A stretch of 64,000 nt of DNA from Brevundimonas bullata (lineage in GTDB: Bacteria; Pseudomonadota; Alphaproteobacteria; Caulobacterales; Caulobacteraceae): assembly GCF_014207965.1 (NCBI RefSeq), contig NZ_JACHLM010000001.1, forward strand, positions 682,001 through 746,000, given 5' to 3'. The position numbers and the translations under genes were made by a program. Position 1 is the first letter of the stretch. The number at the start of each line of letters is the position of its first letter. The notes beneath the pieces were generated by a model. That model worked only from the letters and a program-made list of their open reading frames with translations. It was not told the DNA's origin and did no database searches. Shown here piece by piece: positions 30,078 through 41,419 of the stretch.

Positions 30078-30216
30078 GGGGGTCTTCTTGCCTTGCGGAT
30101 CTCTGAACAGCGGCGTCCACCTAGCCCGAAGCGGCGCCAAACGCCAAGGCCCGCCCGCCTCGTCGCGAACGACGAAACGAGCGGGCCCTGAACCGACGCC
30201 GAAGCGCGCGGTCATG

Positions 30217-30304
30217 CGCTCAAGTAGCGAGGCTCCGCGAGCCGAGCGTAGCGCCCTTAGACTCGCTCAAGCAGCGAGCGACCGCGTCGCTCGCGTTAGC
30301 GCTC
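30217..30304. repeat. Two tandem CTCAAG(C/T)AG...TAGCGC units
   Basis: Unit one is 30217-30256 (CGCTCAAGTAGCGAGGCTCC to CGTAGCGCCC) and unit two 30264-30304 (CGCTCAAGCAGCGAGCGACC to GTTAGCGCTC). They lie between gdhZ and the UspA gene, just after the gdhZ stop, and could serve as terminator hairpins. Confidence 0.78.
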
Positions 30305-30316
30305 TTGGGAAGCTTC

Positions 30317-33300
30317 TTAGCTTCCCAGAACCTCCCGGATGGCCCCGTTGGCGATGGTCAGCTTGGCGAAGGTCCAGCCGGCGCCCGAGGCTTCGATCTC
30401 GTCCACCGCAGCGCGCAGCGCCTCGACCTGACCCATGCGCGCGCCGATCCAGGCGTCGACCGCCTGTTCCGCGCTTTCCTCGCCCGCGCCCGCCGCCTCG
30501 ACCGACGCCAAGGCCACGGCGCGGGTCAGCTGCTGCTGCTCGGCGCTCAGATCCTGGATCAAGCGACGCACGGCCAGACGATCGAAGTGATCGCCCGACG
30601 CGATCGAGCCGGCGGCGACGCGCAGACGGTCGAAGTCGAAGGCGGCGCCCACCTGGTGATAGAGGCGGGCCATGGCCGGGGCGCTCCAGCCCAGTTCATT
30701 GGCCAGATCGCCGATGTCCGCCGTGGCCACCATGGGCCGCAGCAGGGCGATGTCGCGCGCCAGGTCTTCGGGGGCGCCCAGGGCCACGAAGGCCTGGACC
30801 CGGCCCTCGAAGCGCTGTTGCTCGAAGCGCGACAGCACCGCGGGACCAGCGGTGCGCAGGGCGTCGGCGGCCGGTTGATAGGCGGCGATCATGCCGCCGA
30901 CCGTGGTTTCCGTGCGGGCGGCGCGACGGGCCAGCCAGTAGGTCTGGCGACGCAGGACCAAGGCGATCTCGCGATAGAGGGCCGTCTGGGCCTCGGCCGG
31001 GATCTTGAGGTCCAGGGCCGAGACGGCGTTCCAGGCCTGATCCAGGCGGAAGACCTGACGCGCGGTTTCAAAGGCCGTGACCATGGCCGCCGTGTCGCAT
31101 TCCGCCGCCGCGCGCAGGCGGTCGGGGAAGGTCGCGCCCGCCATGTTGACGATCTCGTTCGACAGCACCGTGGCGATGATGTCGCGACGCAGGCGGTGGC
31201 CCTTCATGTCCTCTTCGAACTTCGCCAGCGGGGCCGGGAAGTAATGGACCAGCAGGCGCTCGAAGAAGGCGTCGTCAGGCGCCGAAGACCCGACGATCTC
31301 GTCGAACAGCTCCAGCTTGGAATAGGCTGTCAGCACCGCCAGTTCGGGACGAGTCAGGGCCGAGCCCTGCGCCTTCATCTCGGCCATGCGGGCGTCGTCG
31401 GGCAGGTATTCCACCGCGCGGTTCAGCTTACCCAGGACCGTCAGGTGCTGCATGAAGGCCTGCTGGGCGTCCAGCGCATCCGCGCCTTCGGCCTGTTGCA
31501 GGGTCAGGGCCAGGGTCTGGTCGTAGTTGTGCGCCAGGACCTTGTCGGCGACCTCGTCGGTCATCGACTTCAGCAGGGCGTTGCGGTCCTCGGCCTTAAG
31601 GCGGCCCGAGGCGATGGCGCCGCCGGTGAGGATCTTGATGTTCACCTCATGGTCGGACGAGTCCACGCCCGCCGAGTTGTCGATGGCGTCGGTGTTGATG
31701 CGGGCGCCCGCGCGCGCCGATTCGATGCGGCCCAGCTGGGTCATGCCCAGGTTGGCGCCTTCGCCGATGACCTTGGCCCGGACCTCGCCGCCGTTGATGC
31801 GGATGGCGTCGTTGGCCTTGTCGCCGGCCTGGGCGTTGGTCTCGCCCGCGCCCTTGATGTAGGTGCCGATGCCGCCGAAGTAGAGCAGCTCGGCGCGCGC
31901 CTTGAGGATGGCCTGCATCAGGGTCGTCGGGTCGACGGTGTCGGCCTCGATGTCCAGCAGGGCCTTGATCTGCGGCGTCAGGGTGATGGTCTTGGCCGCG
32001 CGCGAGAAGACGCCGCCGCCTTCCGAGATCAGGCTCTTGTCATAGTCCTGCCAGCTGGTGCGCGGGGTTTCGAACAGGCGCTTGCGCTCTTCCCACGACT
32101 TGGCCGGGTCCGGGTTCGGGTCGATGAAGATGTCGCGGTGATCGAAGGCGGCCACGACCTGCGTCGCCTTGGACAGCAGCATGCCGTTGCCGAAGACGTC
32201 GCCGGACATGTCGCCCACGCCGACCACGGTGAAGGGCTCGGACTGGATGTCCTTGCCCATCTCGCGGAAGTGGCGCTTGACGGCCTCCCAGGCGCCGCGC
32301 GCGGTGATGCCCATCTCCTTGTGGTCGTAGCCGGCGGAACCGCCCGAGGCGAAGGCGTCGTCCAGCCAGAAGCCGTAGGACTGGCTCACGCCGTTGGCGA
32401 TGTCGGAGAAGGTCGCCGTGCCCTTGTCAGCGGCCACGACCAGATAGGGGTCGTCGCCTTCCCAGGCCATGACATTGGCCGGGCGGATGGGCGCGCCCTC
32501 GCCGACGATGTTGTCGGTGATGTCCAGCAGACCGGACAGGAAGGTCTTGTAGGCGCGGATGGCCTCGGCCTGGATGGCGTCGCGGTCGCCGCCGACCGGC
32601 AGGCATTTGGGATAGAAGCCGCCCTTGGAGCCGACCGGCACGATGACCGAGTTCTTGACCTGCTGCGCCTTCACCAGGCCCAGGACCTCGGTGCGGAAGT
32701 CGTCGCGACGGTCCGACCAGCGCAGGCCGCCGCGCGCCACGGGGCCGAAGCGCAGGTGGACGCCCTCGATGTGCGGGGCCCAGACGAAGATTTCGCGGAA
32801 GGGTTTGGGCAGGGGCAGGTCTTCAAGCTCGCGCGAGGCGATCTTGATCGAGATGTGCGCCTTGGGCGTGCCCTCGGCGTCGACCTGATAGAAGTTGGTG
32901 CGCTTGACGGCGCCGATCAGCAGGGCGATGCGGCGCAGCACCCGATCGTGATCCAGGCTCTTCACGTCCTGCAACAGGGCGATGATCTTGTCGTTCAGCT
33001 CGGCGACCAGGGCTTCGCGGTCGGCGACCGAGCCGCCGTGGGCCGGGTCGAACTTGGCCTTGAACAGCGACAGGATGGCGCGGGCCACGGTCGGATACTC
33101 GCGCAAGGCCGCTTCCTGCACCGCCTGCGACGGGTCGAGGCCGGTCTGCTGGCGATAGCGGGAGAGGGTGCGGATCAAGGCCGCTTCGCGCCAGTCGACG
33201 CCCAGCTCCAGCACCAGGCGGTTGAAGCCGTCGCTCTCGGTGCGGCCGGTCCAGACCGCCGAGAAGGCGGCCTCGAACGGGGCCTTGATGTCGGCGAAGG

Positions 33301-35176
33301 TCAGGCTCTCGCCGCGCGGGTCTTCCAGCAGGAAGTCGTGGATATAGATGGGGGCGTCGCCCGTGGTGCGGACGACGTGGTCCGATTCTTCCAGCGTCTT
33401 CAGGCCCATGTCGGCCAGGATCGGCAGAACGTCGGACAGGGGCACGGCCGAGCCGCGACGGTAAAGCTTGAAGCGGAACTGCAGCGTGCTTTCGTCCGCC
33501 GTGCGGAAGGCGCGGACGGCCACCGGTTCGGCGTGGACGCCGTCGCCCGTCGACCCGTCGTTAAGACGGTCGAACTGCTCCAGATCGGCCACGGCCTCGG
33601 CGGCGTCATAGCGGTCGCGGTAGGAGACGCCGAAGCTGTCGGCCCATTTGGCGCTGGTCGGACCGACCGCCACTTCATCGACATCGGCGGCGCGCAGGGC
33701 GGTTTCGAAACGGTCGATCCAGCTGCGGCCGGCCTCGGCCACCTCGGCCTCCAGGGCCTTGAGATCGGGGTTGAGGTGGGCGCCGGGCTCGACGCCGATG
33801 ATGTAGTGGACGCGCGTCAGCGGCTGGTCCGACAGCTGCGGATACCAGGCCGAAACCCGACCGCCCCAGGCCTTGGCCAGGATGCCGCCGATGCGCTGGC
33901 GCAGGCCGGCGTCGAAGCGTTCACGCGGGATGAAGCAGAGCACCGAGACGAAGCGGTCGAACGGGTCCTGACGCGAGAACAGCCGGATGCGCGGGCGGTC
34001 GTACAGGTGCAGGATGCCCAGCGCCGTTGCCAGCAGCTCGTCCTCGCTGATCTGGAACAGCTCGTCGCGCGGATAATTCTCCAGGATATTCTTCAGGCGC
34101 TTGTAGTTGTGGCTGCCCGGGGCCTTGCCGGCGCGCTCCAGAGCGTTGGCCACCTTGCGCCGGATCAGCGGCACCTCCTTGGCCATCTTGTCATAGGCCT
34201 CGGCGGTGAACAGGCCGACGAAACGGGTCTCGCCCGAGGCCTTGCCGTCCGCGCCGTAACGCTTGACCCCGACATAGTCCATGTAGGCGCGGCGATGGAC
34301 GCGGCTGCGGATATTGGCCTTGGCCACCGTCACCGGCTCGCTGAGGTCCAGCTGACGCTGCATGGCGGCGGTCAGGACGGCCGGTTCCGAGGCGCGACGC
34401 AGGACGCGGCGCTCGGGATCGCCGAGGACGCCGAGCCCCTGATCCGAGACCTCCAGCGGCGCCTCGGCGGCATAACCGCCGTCGGCCTTGCGCGGATAGG
34501 CGTAGTCGCGGGCGCCGAGGAAGACGAAGTGGTCGCTCTTGGCCCAGCGCAGGAAGGCGATGTTTTCTTCCAGCACGGCAGGATCGACGGCGGCGGGCGG
34601 CGCGGTTTCCAGATGCTCGACGGCGTCGCGCATCGCCTGAACCATGGCGCCGTGGTCGCCCACGGCGGCGCGCACGTCGGCCATGGCCTGGGCCAGGCCT
34701 TCGCCCAGAACGTCGCGACGTTCCTGGGGCAGTGGATCGACGATGACGATGATCAGCGAGTCGCGACGCCCGGCCTCGATCTCGGCCACCGGGTGGAACA
34801 GGGCGCGGACGGTGACGCCGGCGTCAGCCAGCTCGCCCAGGACGCTGTCGACCAGGAAGGGGGCGTCGTCCTGAAGGATCAGGACGCTGTCATAGCCGGT
34901 CGGCGCGCCGTCAGCCCCGACCAGGGCGCCGACGGTGACGCGGGCCGGTTCGCCGGCCTGACGCGTCTTGGCCGAGCGCCACACCTGGGCCAGCAGGGCC
35001 GCCAGGTCGTCGCCGCCCAGTTCAGGGGTCTCATCGGCGGCGTAGTCGTCGAAGGCCTGGGCCAGGAAGGACTTTTCGGCAGCGCCCGGCGGGCCGTCGA
35101 CAATGCGCGCATAGGCCGCCTCCAGCGCCTCCAGGGTGGCTGGCGTGGCGGAAACAGTGCGCGAAGCGGCGGACAT
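30317..35176 (-). CDS. gdhZ: NAD-dependent glutamate dehydrogenase, 180-kDa class (GdhZ)
   Basis: A 1619-residue protein of the L_GDH/Bac_GDH family, full length. A long N-terminal regulatory region with ACT-like segments precedes the catalytic core (about residues 750-1240), recognisable from VARGGLRWSDRRDDFRTEVL, VPVGSKGGFYPK, GVGDMSGDVFGNGMLL and the FGGIGTYIKG motif; a C-terminal helical domain follows. It oxidises glutamate to 2-oxoglutarate and ammonia with NAD. In Caulobacter the orthologue GdhZ also stimulates FtsZ GTPase activity, coupling glutamate catabolism to division (established there, inferred here). A very long open frame on the opposite strand is a codon-bias shadow. Confidence 0.97.
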   Translation of the reverse strand: MSAASRTVSATPATLEALEAAYARIVDGPPGAAEKSFLAQAFDDYAADETPELGGDDLAALLAQVWRSAKTRQAGEPARVTVGALVGADGAPTGYDSVLILQDDAPFLVDSVLGELADAGVTVRALFHPVAEIEAGRRDSLIIVIVDPLPQERRDVLGEGLAQAMADVRAAVGDHGAMVQAMRDAVEHLETAPPAAVDPAVLEENIAFLRWAKSDHFVFLGARDYAYPRKADGGYAAEAPLEVSDQGLGVLGDPERRVLRRASEPAVLTAAMQRQLDLSEPVTVAKANIRSRVHRRAYMDYVGVKRYGADGKASGETRFVGLFTAEAYDKMAKEVPLIRRKVANALERAGKAPGSHNYKRLKNILENYPRDELFQISEDELLATALGILHLYDRPRIRLFSRQDPFDRFVSVLCFIPRERFDAGLRQRIGGILAKAWGGRVSAWYPQLSDQPLTRVHYIIGVEPGAHLNPDLKALEAEVAEAGRSWIDRFETALRAADVDEVAVGPTSAKWADSFGVSYRDRYDAAEAVADLEQFDRLNDGSTGDGVHAEPVAVRAFRTADESTLQFRFKLYRRGSAVPLSDVLPILADMGLKTLEESDHVVRTTGDAPIYIHDFLLEDPRGESLTFADIKAPFEAAFSAVWTGRTESDGFNRLVLELGVDWREAALIRTLSRYRQQTGLDPSQAVQEAALREYPTVARAILSLFKAKFDPAHGGSVADREALVAELNDKIIALLQDVKSLDHDRVLRRIALLIGAVKRTNFYQVDAEGTPKAHISIKIASRELEDLPLPKPFREIFVWAPHIEGVHLRFGPVARGGLRWSDRRDDFRTEVLGLVKAQQVKNSVIVPVGSKGGFYPKCLPVGGDRDAIQAEAIRAYKTFLSGLLDITDNIVGEGAPIRPANVMAWEGDDPYLVVAADKGTATFSDIANGVSQSYGFWLDDAFASGGSAGYDHKEMGITARGAWEAVKRHFREMGKDIQSEPFTVVGVGDMSGDVFGNGMLLSKATQVVAAFDHRDIFIDPNPDPAKSWEERKRLFETPRTSWQDYDKSLISEGGGVFSRAAKTITLTPQIKALLDIEADTVDPTTLMQAILKARAELLYFGGIGTYIKGAGETNAQAGDKANDAIRINGGEVRAKVIGEGANLGMTQLGRIESARAGARINTDAIDNSAGVDSSDHEVNIKILTGGAIASGRLKAEDRNALLKSMTDEVADKVLAHNYDQTLALTLQQAEGADALDAQQAFMQHLTVLGKLNRAVEYLPDDARMAEMKAQGSALTRPELAVLTAYSKLELFDEIVGSSAPDDAFFERLLVHYFPAPLAKFEEDMKGHRLRRDIIATVLSNEIVNMAGATFPDRLRAAAECDTAAMVTAFETARQVFRLDQAWNAVSALDLKIPAEAQTALYREIALVLRRQTYWLARRAARTETTVGGMIAAYQPAADALRTAGPAVLSRFEQQRFEGRVQAFVALGAPEDLARDIALLRPMVATADIGDLANELGWSAPAMARLYHQVGAAFDFDRLRVAAGSIASGDHFDRLAVRRLIQDLSAEQQQLTRAVALASVEAAGAGEESAEQAVDAWIGARMGQVEALRAAVDEIEASGAGWTFAKLTIANGAIREVLGS

Positions 35177-35426
35177 GGTGAGGTCTCGGACAGCACGGCC
35201 AGCGGCCGCAGGGATTTTGACGGGCGCACCTTAGCGCGGCTGGCGAAACTGGCTAGGCCGCGAGAGGCGCCTAAGACCCTGAATTCCTGTGTGCAGCGCA
35301 CCATGTTGCGCGAGAGGCCCACTGCGGAGTGTTTCCTCCTCCACAAGGCCACAATGACGACAGCAATCGCCCCATTTCCGCCCGGATCAGCACGGCGCGC
35401 CGGTTGAACCGGGCCCTAAAACGAAC
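35177..35426. other. Gap upstream of gdhZ, no gene recognised
   Basis: About 250 bases hold the gdhZ promoter and leader. I see no convincing coding frame, tRNA or repeat. The short frames present have no ribosome site or recognisable product. Confidence 0.5.
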
Positions 35427-35458
35427 AAGGCCGTCGAACGTAAACGCTCGACGGCCTG
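35427..35458 (-). terminator. Terminator of the AI-2E-type exporter gene
   Basis: A perfect-looking stem AGGCCGTCGA(A)CG and CG(C)TCGACGGCCT around a short loop, with TTGTTCGTTTT following on the minus strand. It lies about 125 bases after the stop of the gene ending at 35584. Confidence 0.7.
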
Positions 35459-35583
35459 CTCGGGTCCGGCGCAGGAGGGGGAAGGAGCGCCGGTCCTCTG
35501 GACTTCGCGGCCGGAGGGGGGGAGGGAGGCCGCGTCGTCTGATTGAACAGATAGTCGGCAGATATGGCGGATCAAGGGCAGGA

Positions 35584-36744
35584 TCAGCCTTCATTCCGTT
35601 CTTTTTCATGCGGCGCCTTGCCGCGCCCCCACAGACGCTTGAACCAACCATCCCCGCGATCCTTCTTCGCCTCCGCCGTGCGCGGGGCATAGGGCTCGCC
35701 GTCGCCGGAGAGCAGGACCGCCATCCAGCGCGAGCCCTTGAACTCGGCCAGGATGGCCATGGCCATGACCGCCAGCGGCGTGGACAGGAACATCCCCGGC
35801 ACGCCCCACATCTTGCCCCACAGAGCCAGGGCCAGCAGGACCACCACGGGATCGATGTTCTGATTGTCGCCCTGCATGCGCGGCTGAACCAGATTGCCGA
35901 CCACAAACAGCAGGGTCTGCAAACCGATCAGGAGGATCAGGGCGGGCCAGTAGCTCTCGAACTGGACCAGGGCGAACAGGGGCGGGGCGAGGCCGGCGAT
36001 GGCCCCGCCCAGCACCGGAATGAAGCCGACGATGAAGATGACAAAGGTCCAGAACTCGGCGTTCTGAAGTCCCACCGCCCGCATCATGGCCCAGGCCACG
36101 GCGCAGATCATGACGCCGGTGACGGCCTGGACCCACAGATAGCCCTCGACCCCGCCGCGCACGCGGTTGAACACCTCCAGCGCCTCGTTGCGCGCGCCCC
36201 GGTCGGGGAACATGGCGACGATCTTCTTCCGAAAGCCCGCCTGCGAAGCCAGCAGGAAGCCCAGATAGACCATGACGAAGAAGGCGCCCGAGGCGACCCC
36301 TTGCGCCTGCATCGCCGCCTGGGTCAGCCAACCGCGCACGTCGATGCCGGCGATCAGATCCTGAAGGGTCGGGGGGTCCTTGACCCCGACGAGGCCGCTG
36401 ACGTCAGCGATGATATGGTCCAGGCGGGGGCCGATGCCGGCTGAGGCGCCCGAGGCGTCGGTGAAGAAGCCCGCCGCCCCGTCGACGATGATCCAGATCG
36501 ACAGCAGGAAGCCGATCACCACGACGATCAGGGCCGCCGCCCCGGCGAAGCGCGACGGCACCGGGGTGCGATGCTCGATGGCGCGCTTCATCCCGTCGAT
36601 CATGATCATCAGGAAGATGGCCATGGCCAGGGGGGTCAGGATGTCCCGCAGCCAATAGAGCGCCGCCCCGCCCGCCACGACGGCGATCAGGACCAGGGCG
36701 TTGCGCGCGACCGAGGAGGTCGGAACCGTGAGAGGCAGTTTCAT
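35584..36744 (-). CDS. AI-2E family transporter (PerM-like)
   Basis: About 386 residues with around eight transmembrane segments in the AI-2E/PerM arrangement: two N-terminal pairs (LVLIAVVAGGAALYWLRDIL, MAIFLMIMIDGMKRAI), a soluble loop, then WTFVIFIVGFIPVLGGAIAG and the C-terminal LILLIGLQTLLFVVGN and VQPRM(Q)GDN block typical of the family. The substrate is not known; members export diverse small molecules or act as Na+/H+ antiporters. The ATG at 36744 is used rather than a TTG twelve codons upstream. It diverges from the HerA-like gene. Confidence 0.9.
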   Translation of the reverse strand: MKLPLTVPTSSVARNALVLIAVVAGGAALYWLRDILTPLAMAIFLMIMIDGMKRAIEHRTPVPSRFAGAAALIVVVIGFLLSIWIIVDGAAGFFTDASGASAGIGPRLDHIIADVSGLVGVKDPPTLQDLIAGIDVRGWLTQAAMQAQGVASGAFFVMVYLGFLLASQAGFRKKIVAMFPDRGARNEALEVFNRVRGGVEGYLWVQAVTGVMICAVAWAMMRAVGLQNAEFWTFVIFIVGFIPVLGGAIAGLAPPLFALVQFESYWPALILLIGLQTLLFVVGNLVQPRMQGDNQNIDPVVVLLALALWGKMWGVPGMFLSTPLAVMAMAILAEFKGSRWMAVLLSGDGEPYAPRTAEAKKDRGDGWFKRLWGRGKAPHEKERNEG

Positions 36745-36860
36745 GAGCGGGACTGTCGGGGGCGTCGGGGACAGCGTCAATCGCTGTAAAGCCTCGCGGT
36801 TCCGCCTTGCAGCCCCCGCCGTGTCAGATAACCATGCGCCGGAAGCCGGAGACCGCCCGA

Positions 36861-38378
<1,518 letters not shown>

Positions 38379-38474
38379 GGCGAAGTCAGCTAAGGGTGGG
38401 GAGCGGACACACGACGACTGTATATATACCGGCGTTCTATTGAACCTATAGGCAGTTTGTGTGATGTTTTCCTC

Positions 38475-38843
38475 ATGAAAATCACAGCGATCTTACTGCT
38501 TGCCATTTATACTGGCTTGGCCGGATGGATGTATACGCGAGCGAACATGCGCTTTGGCCGTCATGCCAAACTGCCCATGCAGTGGGGATTTAACAAACAG
38601 CCGAACTGGTATGCGCCTCGTCGTCTCGCGCTAACCTTCACTCCATTACTTAGCGGAATCGGCTTTATTGCAGCCGCACTGTCGATTGCCTGGATGCCGG
38701 GGCCGATGGACGTCGATGGCAATCAAGCGGCACTGCTGCTTTTGGGATTGGGAGCCTTCGGTCTAGCCGTATATGCAGGATACCTGTGGCTGGTGGAGCG
38801 ATGGGATCGTCATGCCCCCGATGTTGCGGATAAAGACGCCTAA
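38475..38843 (+). CDS. Small membrane protein, lower-GC
   Basis: About 122 residues with three predicted transmembrane segments (ITAILLLAIYTGLAGWMYT, a central PLLSGIGFIAAALSIAWM and a last LLLLGLGAFGLAVYAGYLWL). The segment KLPMQWGFNKQPNWYAPRRL recalls the DUF1648/SdpI-type pattern of a Pro-x-x-Trp-Gly loop, but the match is weak. GC is lower than its neighbours (42 percent in 38461-38520) and the upstream region contains TATATATA. It may be horizontally acquired or simply an AT-rich accessory gene. The ATG at 38475 is preferred to an upstream TTG. Confidence 0.7.
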   Translation: MKITAILLLAIYTGLAGWMYTRANMRFGRHAKLPMQWGFNKQPNWYAPRRLALTFTPLLSGIGFIAAALSIAWMPGPMDVDGNQAALLLLGLGAFGLAVYAGYLWLVERWDRHAPDVADKDA

Positions 38844-38882
38844 CCTCCGCTTCGGGTCGAATGCAGCCCTGACCTCCCCGCC

Positions 38883-39998
38883 TCACCCCTTCGGCGTCAG
38901 CCGCCACATCCGCAAGGGATGCCGCACGGCGCCGGCTTCCTGCCCAGCCGCATCCCCCCGGCCGATGTAGAGATCGGCGCGGACGGGGCCGCGGATGGCC
39001 GAGCCGGTGTCGAGCGCCATGACCAGGCCGCGATAGCTGGCGCGGGCCCCGATGAGGTTGCCGCCGTCGGCCTCGATCCACACGGCGTCGCCATAGGTCC
39101 AGCGCGACGGGTCCACGGCCACCGAGCGGCGCGCGGGCAGGGGGACGCCGGCGGCGCCCGTGGCCTCCTTGCCGTCGTCGGGACTGACGGTGAAGAAGAT
39201 GTAGCGCGGGTTCAGGGCCATGACCGCGCGCGCCTCGGCCCCGCGATGGGCCGAGAGCCAACCGCGAATGGCGTCGCCCGAGGTGCCGTTGGTCGGCAGC
39301 AATCCACGCTCGGCCATGGGGCGCGCGATGCCAACGAACCGAGCCCCATTGTCGGCGGCGTAGGCGGCGCGCAGCCGGGCGCCGTCCGGGAAGGTCAGGG
39401 TGCCTGAGCCCTGGATCTGCAGGAAGAAGAGGTCCTCGGCCCGCATCCAGGCTAGGGCGGTCGATTGGGCCGAACCGGCCTCGATGGCGCTGCGGTCGCC
39501 CACCTCCGACAGATTGGCCGGACGGCTGAGCACCGGGGCGTCGAACTCGTCGTCGGGGACGCGGCGGGCCGGATACTCGGGTGCGAAATAGGCAGTCAGC
39601 AGGCCGGCGCGGCCGTCGTCGGTACGGGCCTCGACGGCGACAAAGTTGGCTTCGAGGAAGGCGCGGGCCTCGCTAGGCGACAGGCGCGCAGACGACAAAC
39701 CGCGAGCGCGGACGCAGACGGCGTCGGCGCCGCCACGTCGGGCCGGGGCGCAACCGATGGCATAGGCACGAAAGGCGGCCAGATGGTCTTCCTCGGCCCA
39801 GCCGGGCAGGGCGCTCAGGCTCATGCCGTCAACCGAGGTCTTGGGCGGCGAGATCGGTCCGGGGCCGGTCGGCGTCGGCGGCGTCACGCGCGGCGTCGAA
39901 GCGCAGGCGGCTGCGAACAGCAGCAGCGACAGGGCGCCGAGCTTCATCACGCCCGACCGCCCCCATTGCGGGACGGGCGGCAGGGCGAACGCCGACAT
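38883..39998 (-). CDS. mltA: Membrane-bound lytic murein transglycosylase A
   Basis: About 371 residues. The MltA domain includes LTAYFAPEYPARRVPDDEFD, FFLQIQGSGTLTFPDG and ASYRGLVMALDTGSAIRGPV with the catalytic Asp of the 3D domain. It cleaves peptidoglycan glycan strands at the outer membrane. A lipobox (FAAACAS) about 30 residues in indicates a lipoprotein. The ATG at 39998 overlaps the tim44 stop (TGATG); a later Met at 39947 directly before the hydrophobic signal is an alternative start. Confidence 0.93.
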   Translation of the reverse strand: MSAFALPPVPQWGRSGVMKLGALSLLLFAAACASTPRVTPPTPTGPGPISPPKTSVDGMSLSALPGWAEEDHLAAFRAYAIGCAPARRGGADAVCVRARGLSSARLSPSEARAFLEANFVAVEARTDDGRAGLLTAYFAPEYPARRVPDDEFDAPVLSRPANLSEVGDRSAIEAGSAQSTALAWMRAEDLFFLQIQGSGTLTFPDGARLRAAYAADNGARFVGIARPMAERGLLPTNGTSGDAIRGWLSAHRGAEARAVMALNPRYIFFTVSPDDGKEATGAAGVPLPARRSVAVDPSRWTYGDAVWIEADGGNLIGARASYRGLVMALDTGSAIRGPVRADLYIGRGDAAGQEAGAVRHPLRMWRLTPKG

Positions 39999-40618
39999 CA
40001 GGCGCTGGCCGGCTCGACGCGGGCGAGGACCCAGTTGGGATCGGCGGCGCCCAGGGCGCGCTCGAAGGTCCACAGTTCGGCGGTGCGACGCTCTTCCGTC
40101 GTCGGCTCCCCCTCGGCGGGAGTGACGGTGCTGCGCATCTCGGCCAGGAAGCGGACCTTGGCGACGGCGCGGTCGTCCTTGACCGTCGCCAGCTCCAGGT
40201 CGGCGCGGGGGGTGTGCAGGAACTCGGCCTGCTCACGCTCGCCGCGCGCTTCGCGGGCCGCGATGCCGGCTTCGAATGAGGTCATGACCGAGGGGGTCAG
40301 CAGGGGGCGCAGAGCCTCGCGGTCGCCCGAGGCGTAGCCGCGCACGATGGTCTCATAGGCCTGACGCGCGCCTTCGATGAAGCGGGCGGGATCAAAGGCC
40401 GGGTCGCGGGCTTTCAGACCGGCGACGGCGGCGGCCGTGGCGGCGTCCAGGCTCGGCGTGGCGGGGGCCGGCGCCTGGCCGCCGATGGCGGCGGCCTGGG
40501 GCAGGCGGGCGTCTTCCTGAGGCTGACGCCCGACCTTCTTGCCCAGCACATTATAGAGCATGAACAGCAGCACCGCGGCGACGATGGCGAACATGACGAT
40601 CTGGAATTGGATGGGCAC
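39998..40618 (-). CDS. Tim44-like membrane-anchored domain protein
   Basis: About 206 residues: an N-terminal transmembrane helix (IVMFAIVAAVLLFMLYNVLG), a linker, then a Tim44/TimA domain (FDPARFIEGARQAYETIVRG, ALRPLLTPSVMTSFEAGI, ERRTAELWTFERAL). Bacterial Tim44-like proteins are related to the mitochondrial import motor subunit; their bacterial role is not settled. The GTG start at 40618 follows AGGTGA; an ATG 16 codons upstream is less likely. It is coupled to mltA by TGATG and diverges from secB. Confidence 0.9.
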   Translation of the reverse strand: MPIQFQIVMFAIVAAVLLFMLYNVLGKKVGRQPQEDARLPQAAAIGGQAPAPATPSLDAATAAAVAGLKARDPAFDPARFIEGARQAYETIVRGYASGDREALRPLLTPSVMTSFEAGIAAREARGEREQAEFLHTPRADLELATVKDDRAVAKVRFLAEMRSTVTPAEGEPTTEERRTAELWTFERALGAADPNWVLARVEPASA

Positions 40619-40835
40619 GGGCTTCACCTGATTGGCGCGCGCCCAAGGGGGGCGACGGGCGCGCATCTGTTATGGTGAGGATTAGGGGGCGATCTCGCCA
40701 TACGCAAGGCAAGGGGGGCTCAGAACGCGGGTGTCGCCGTTGCGGCCAATAGCCTCGCCGTGGTAGTCGCGAGCCCTTCACCCCGGGCCCGGAGCGGTCC
40801 GGCGTCCCTTAGTTTTCAGACTGACGGCTACCTTC

Positions 40836-41360
40836 ATGACCGACGCCACCGCCCCCGCCGACACCGCCAACGGCCAGACCGAGACGATGGAAGGCCAGGG
40901 CCAGCCCGCCGGTCCCGGTTTCCGCATCATGGCGCAGTACGTCCGCGACCTGTCCTTCGAGAACCCGCGCGCCCCGGAAAGCCTGCGCATCGAGGGCAAG
41001 CCCGCCATCGACATGGGCGTGGAAATGAACGCGGCCGGTCGTCCCGACGGCCTGTTCGAGCTGGACCTGAAGCTTTCGGTCAAGGCCACGGGCGACGACA
41101 AGACCCCAGTGTTTCACGTGGAACTCGTCTATGGCGGCCTGTTCGCCCTGACCGGAGTTGCCCCGCAGGACATCGAGCCCATGCTGCTGATCGAATGCCC
41201 GCGCTACCTCTTCCCCTTCGCGCGCCAGATCATCGCCCAGGCCACCTCGGACGGCGGCTTCTACCCGCCCTTCATGGTCGACCCGATCGACTTCGCCGCC
41301 ATCTACGTCGCCCGCCAGCAGCAGATCGCCAGCGGCCCGGCCGAAACCGGCCAGGCGTAA
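40836..41360 (+). CDS. secB: Protein-export chaperone SecB
   Basis: A 174-residue SecB: an acidic low-complexity N-terminus, then [36 protein letters not shown] and [18 protein letters not shown]. The tetramer binds unfolded precursors and delivers them to SecA. Position beside dnaQ and tim44 near the origin matches what I recall of Caulobacter. A weak parS-type sequence lies inside the coding region at 41111. Confidence 0.97.
   Translation: MTDATAPADTANGQTETMEGQGQPAGPGFRIMAQYVRDLSFENPRAPESLRIEGKPAIDMGVEMNAAGRPDGLFELDLKLSVKATGDDKTPVFHVELVYGGLFALTGVAPQDIEPMLLIECPRYLFPFARQIIAQATSDGGFYPPFMVDPIDFAAIYVARQQQIASGPAETGQA
41111..41124. promoter_or_regulatory. Weak parS-like sequence in secB
   Basis: GTTTCACGTGGAAC matches 13 of 14 bases of the parS core. 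It lies in coding sequence, so the match could be partly constrained by codons, but its place in the origin domain makes ParB binding plausible. Confidence 0.4.
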
Positions 41361-41371
41361 TTCAAGTAAGA

Positions 41372-41411
41372 CCGCTACCGCGAAGCGCGCGGCGCCTCGC
41401 TGCTTGAGCGG
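41372..41411. repeat. CTGCTTGAGCGG palindromic unit
   Basis: One unit of the dispersed family: CCGCTACCGCGAAGCGCGCG at the left, ending CTCGCTGCTTGAGCGG. It lies immediately after secB. Confidence 0.72.
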
Positions 41412-41419
41412 AAGAGTTG

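Noticed and set aside
30305-35407. Plus-strand frame of 1700 codons opposite gdhZ
   Set aside because: Antisense shadow of a well-conserved 1619-residue dehydrogenase; translation is compositionally unlike a real protein.
35177-35583. tRNA or small RNA gene in the gap upstream of gdhZ
   Set aside because: No cloverleaf or conserved T-loop sequence is visible; only a terminator hairpin near 35427 is supported.
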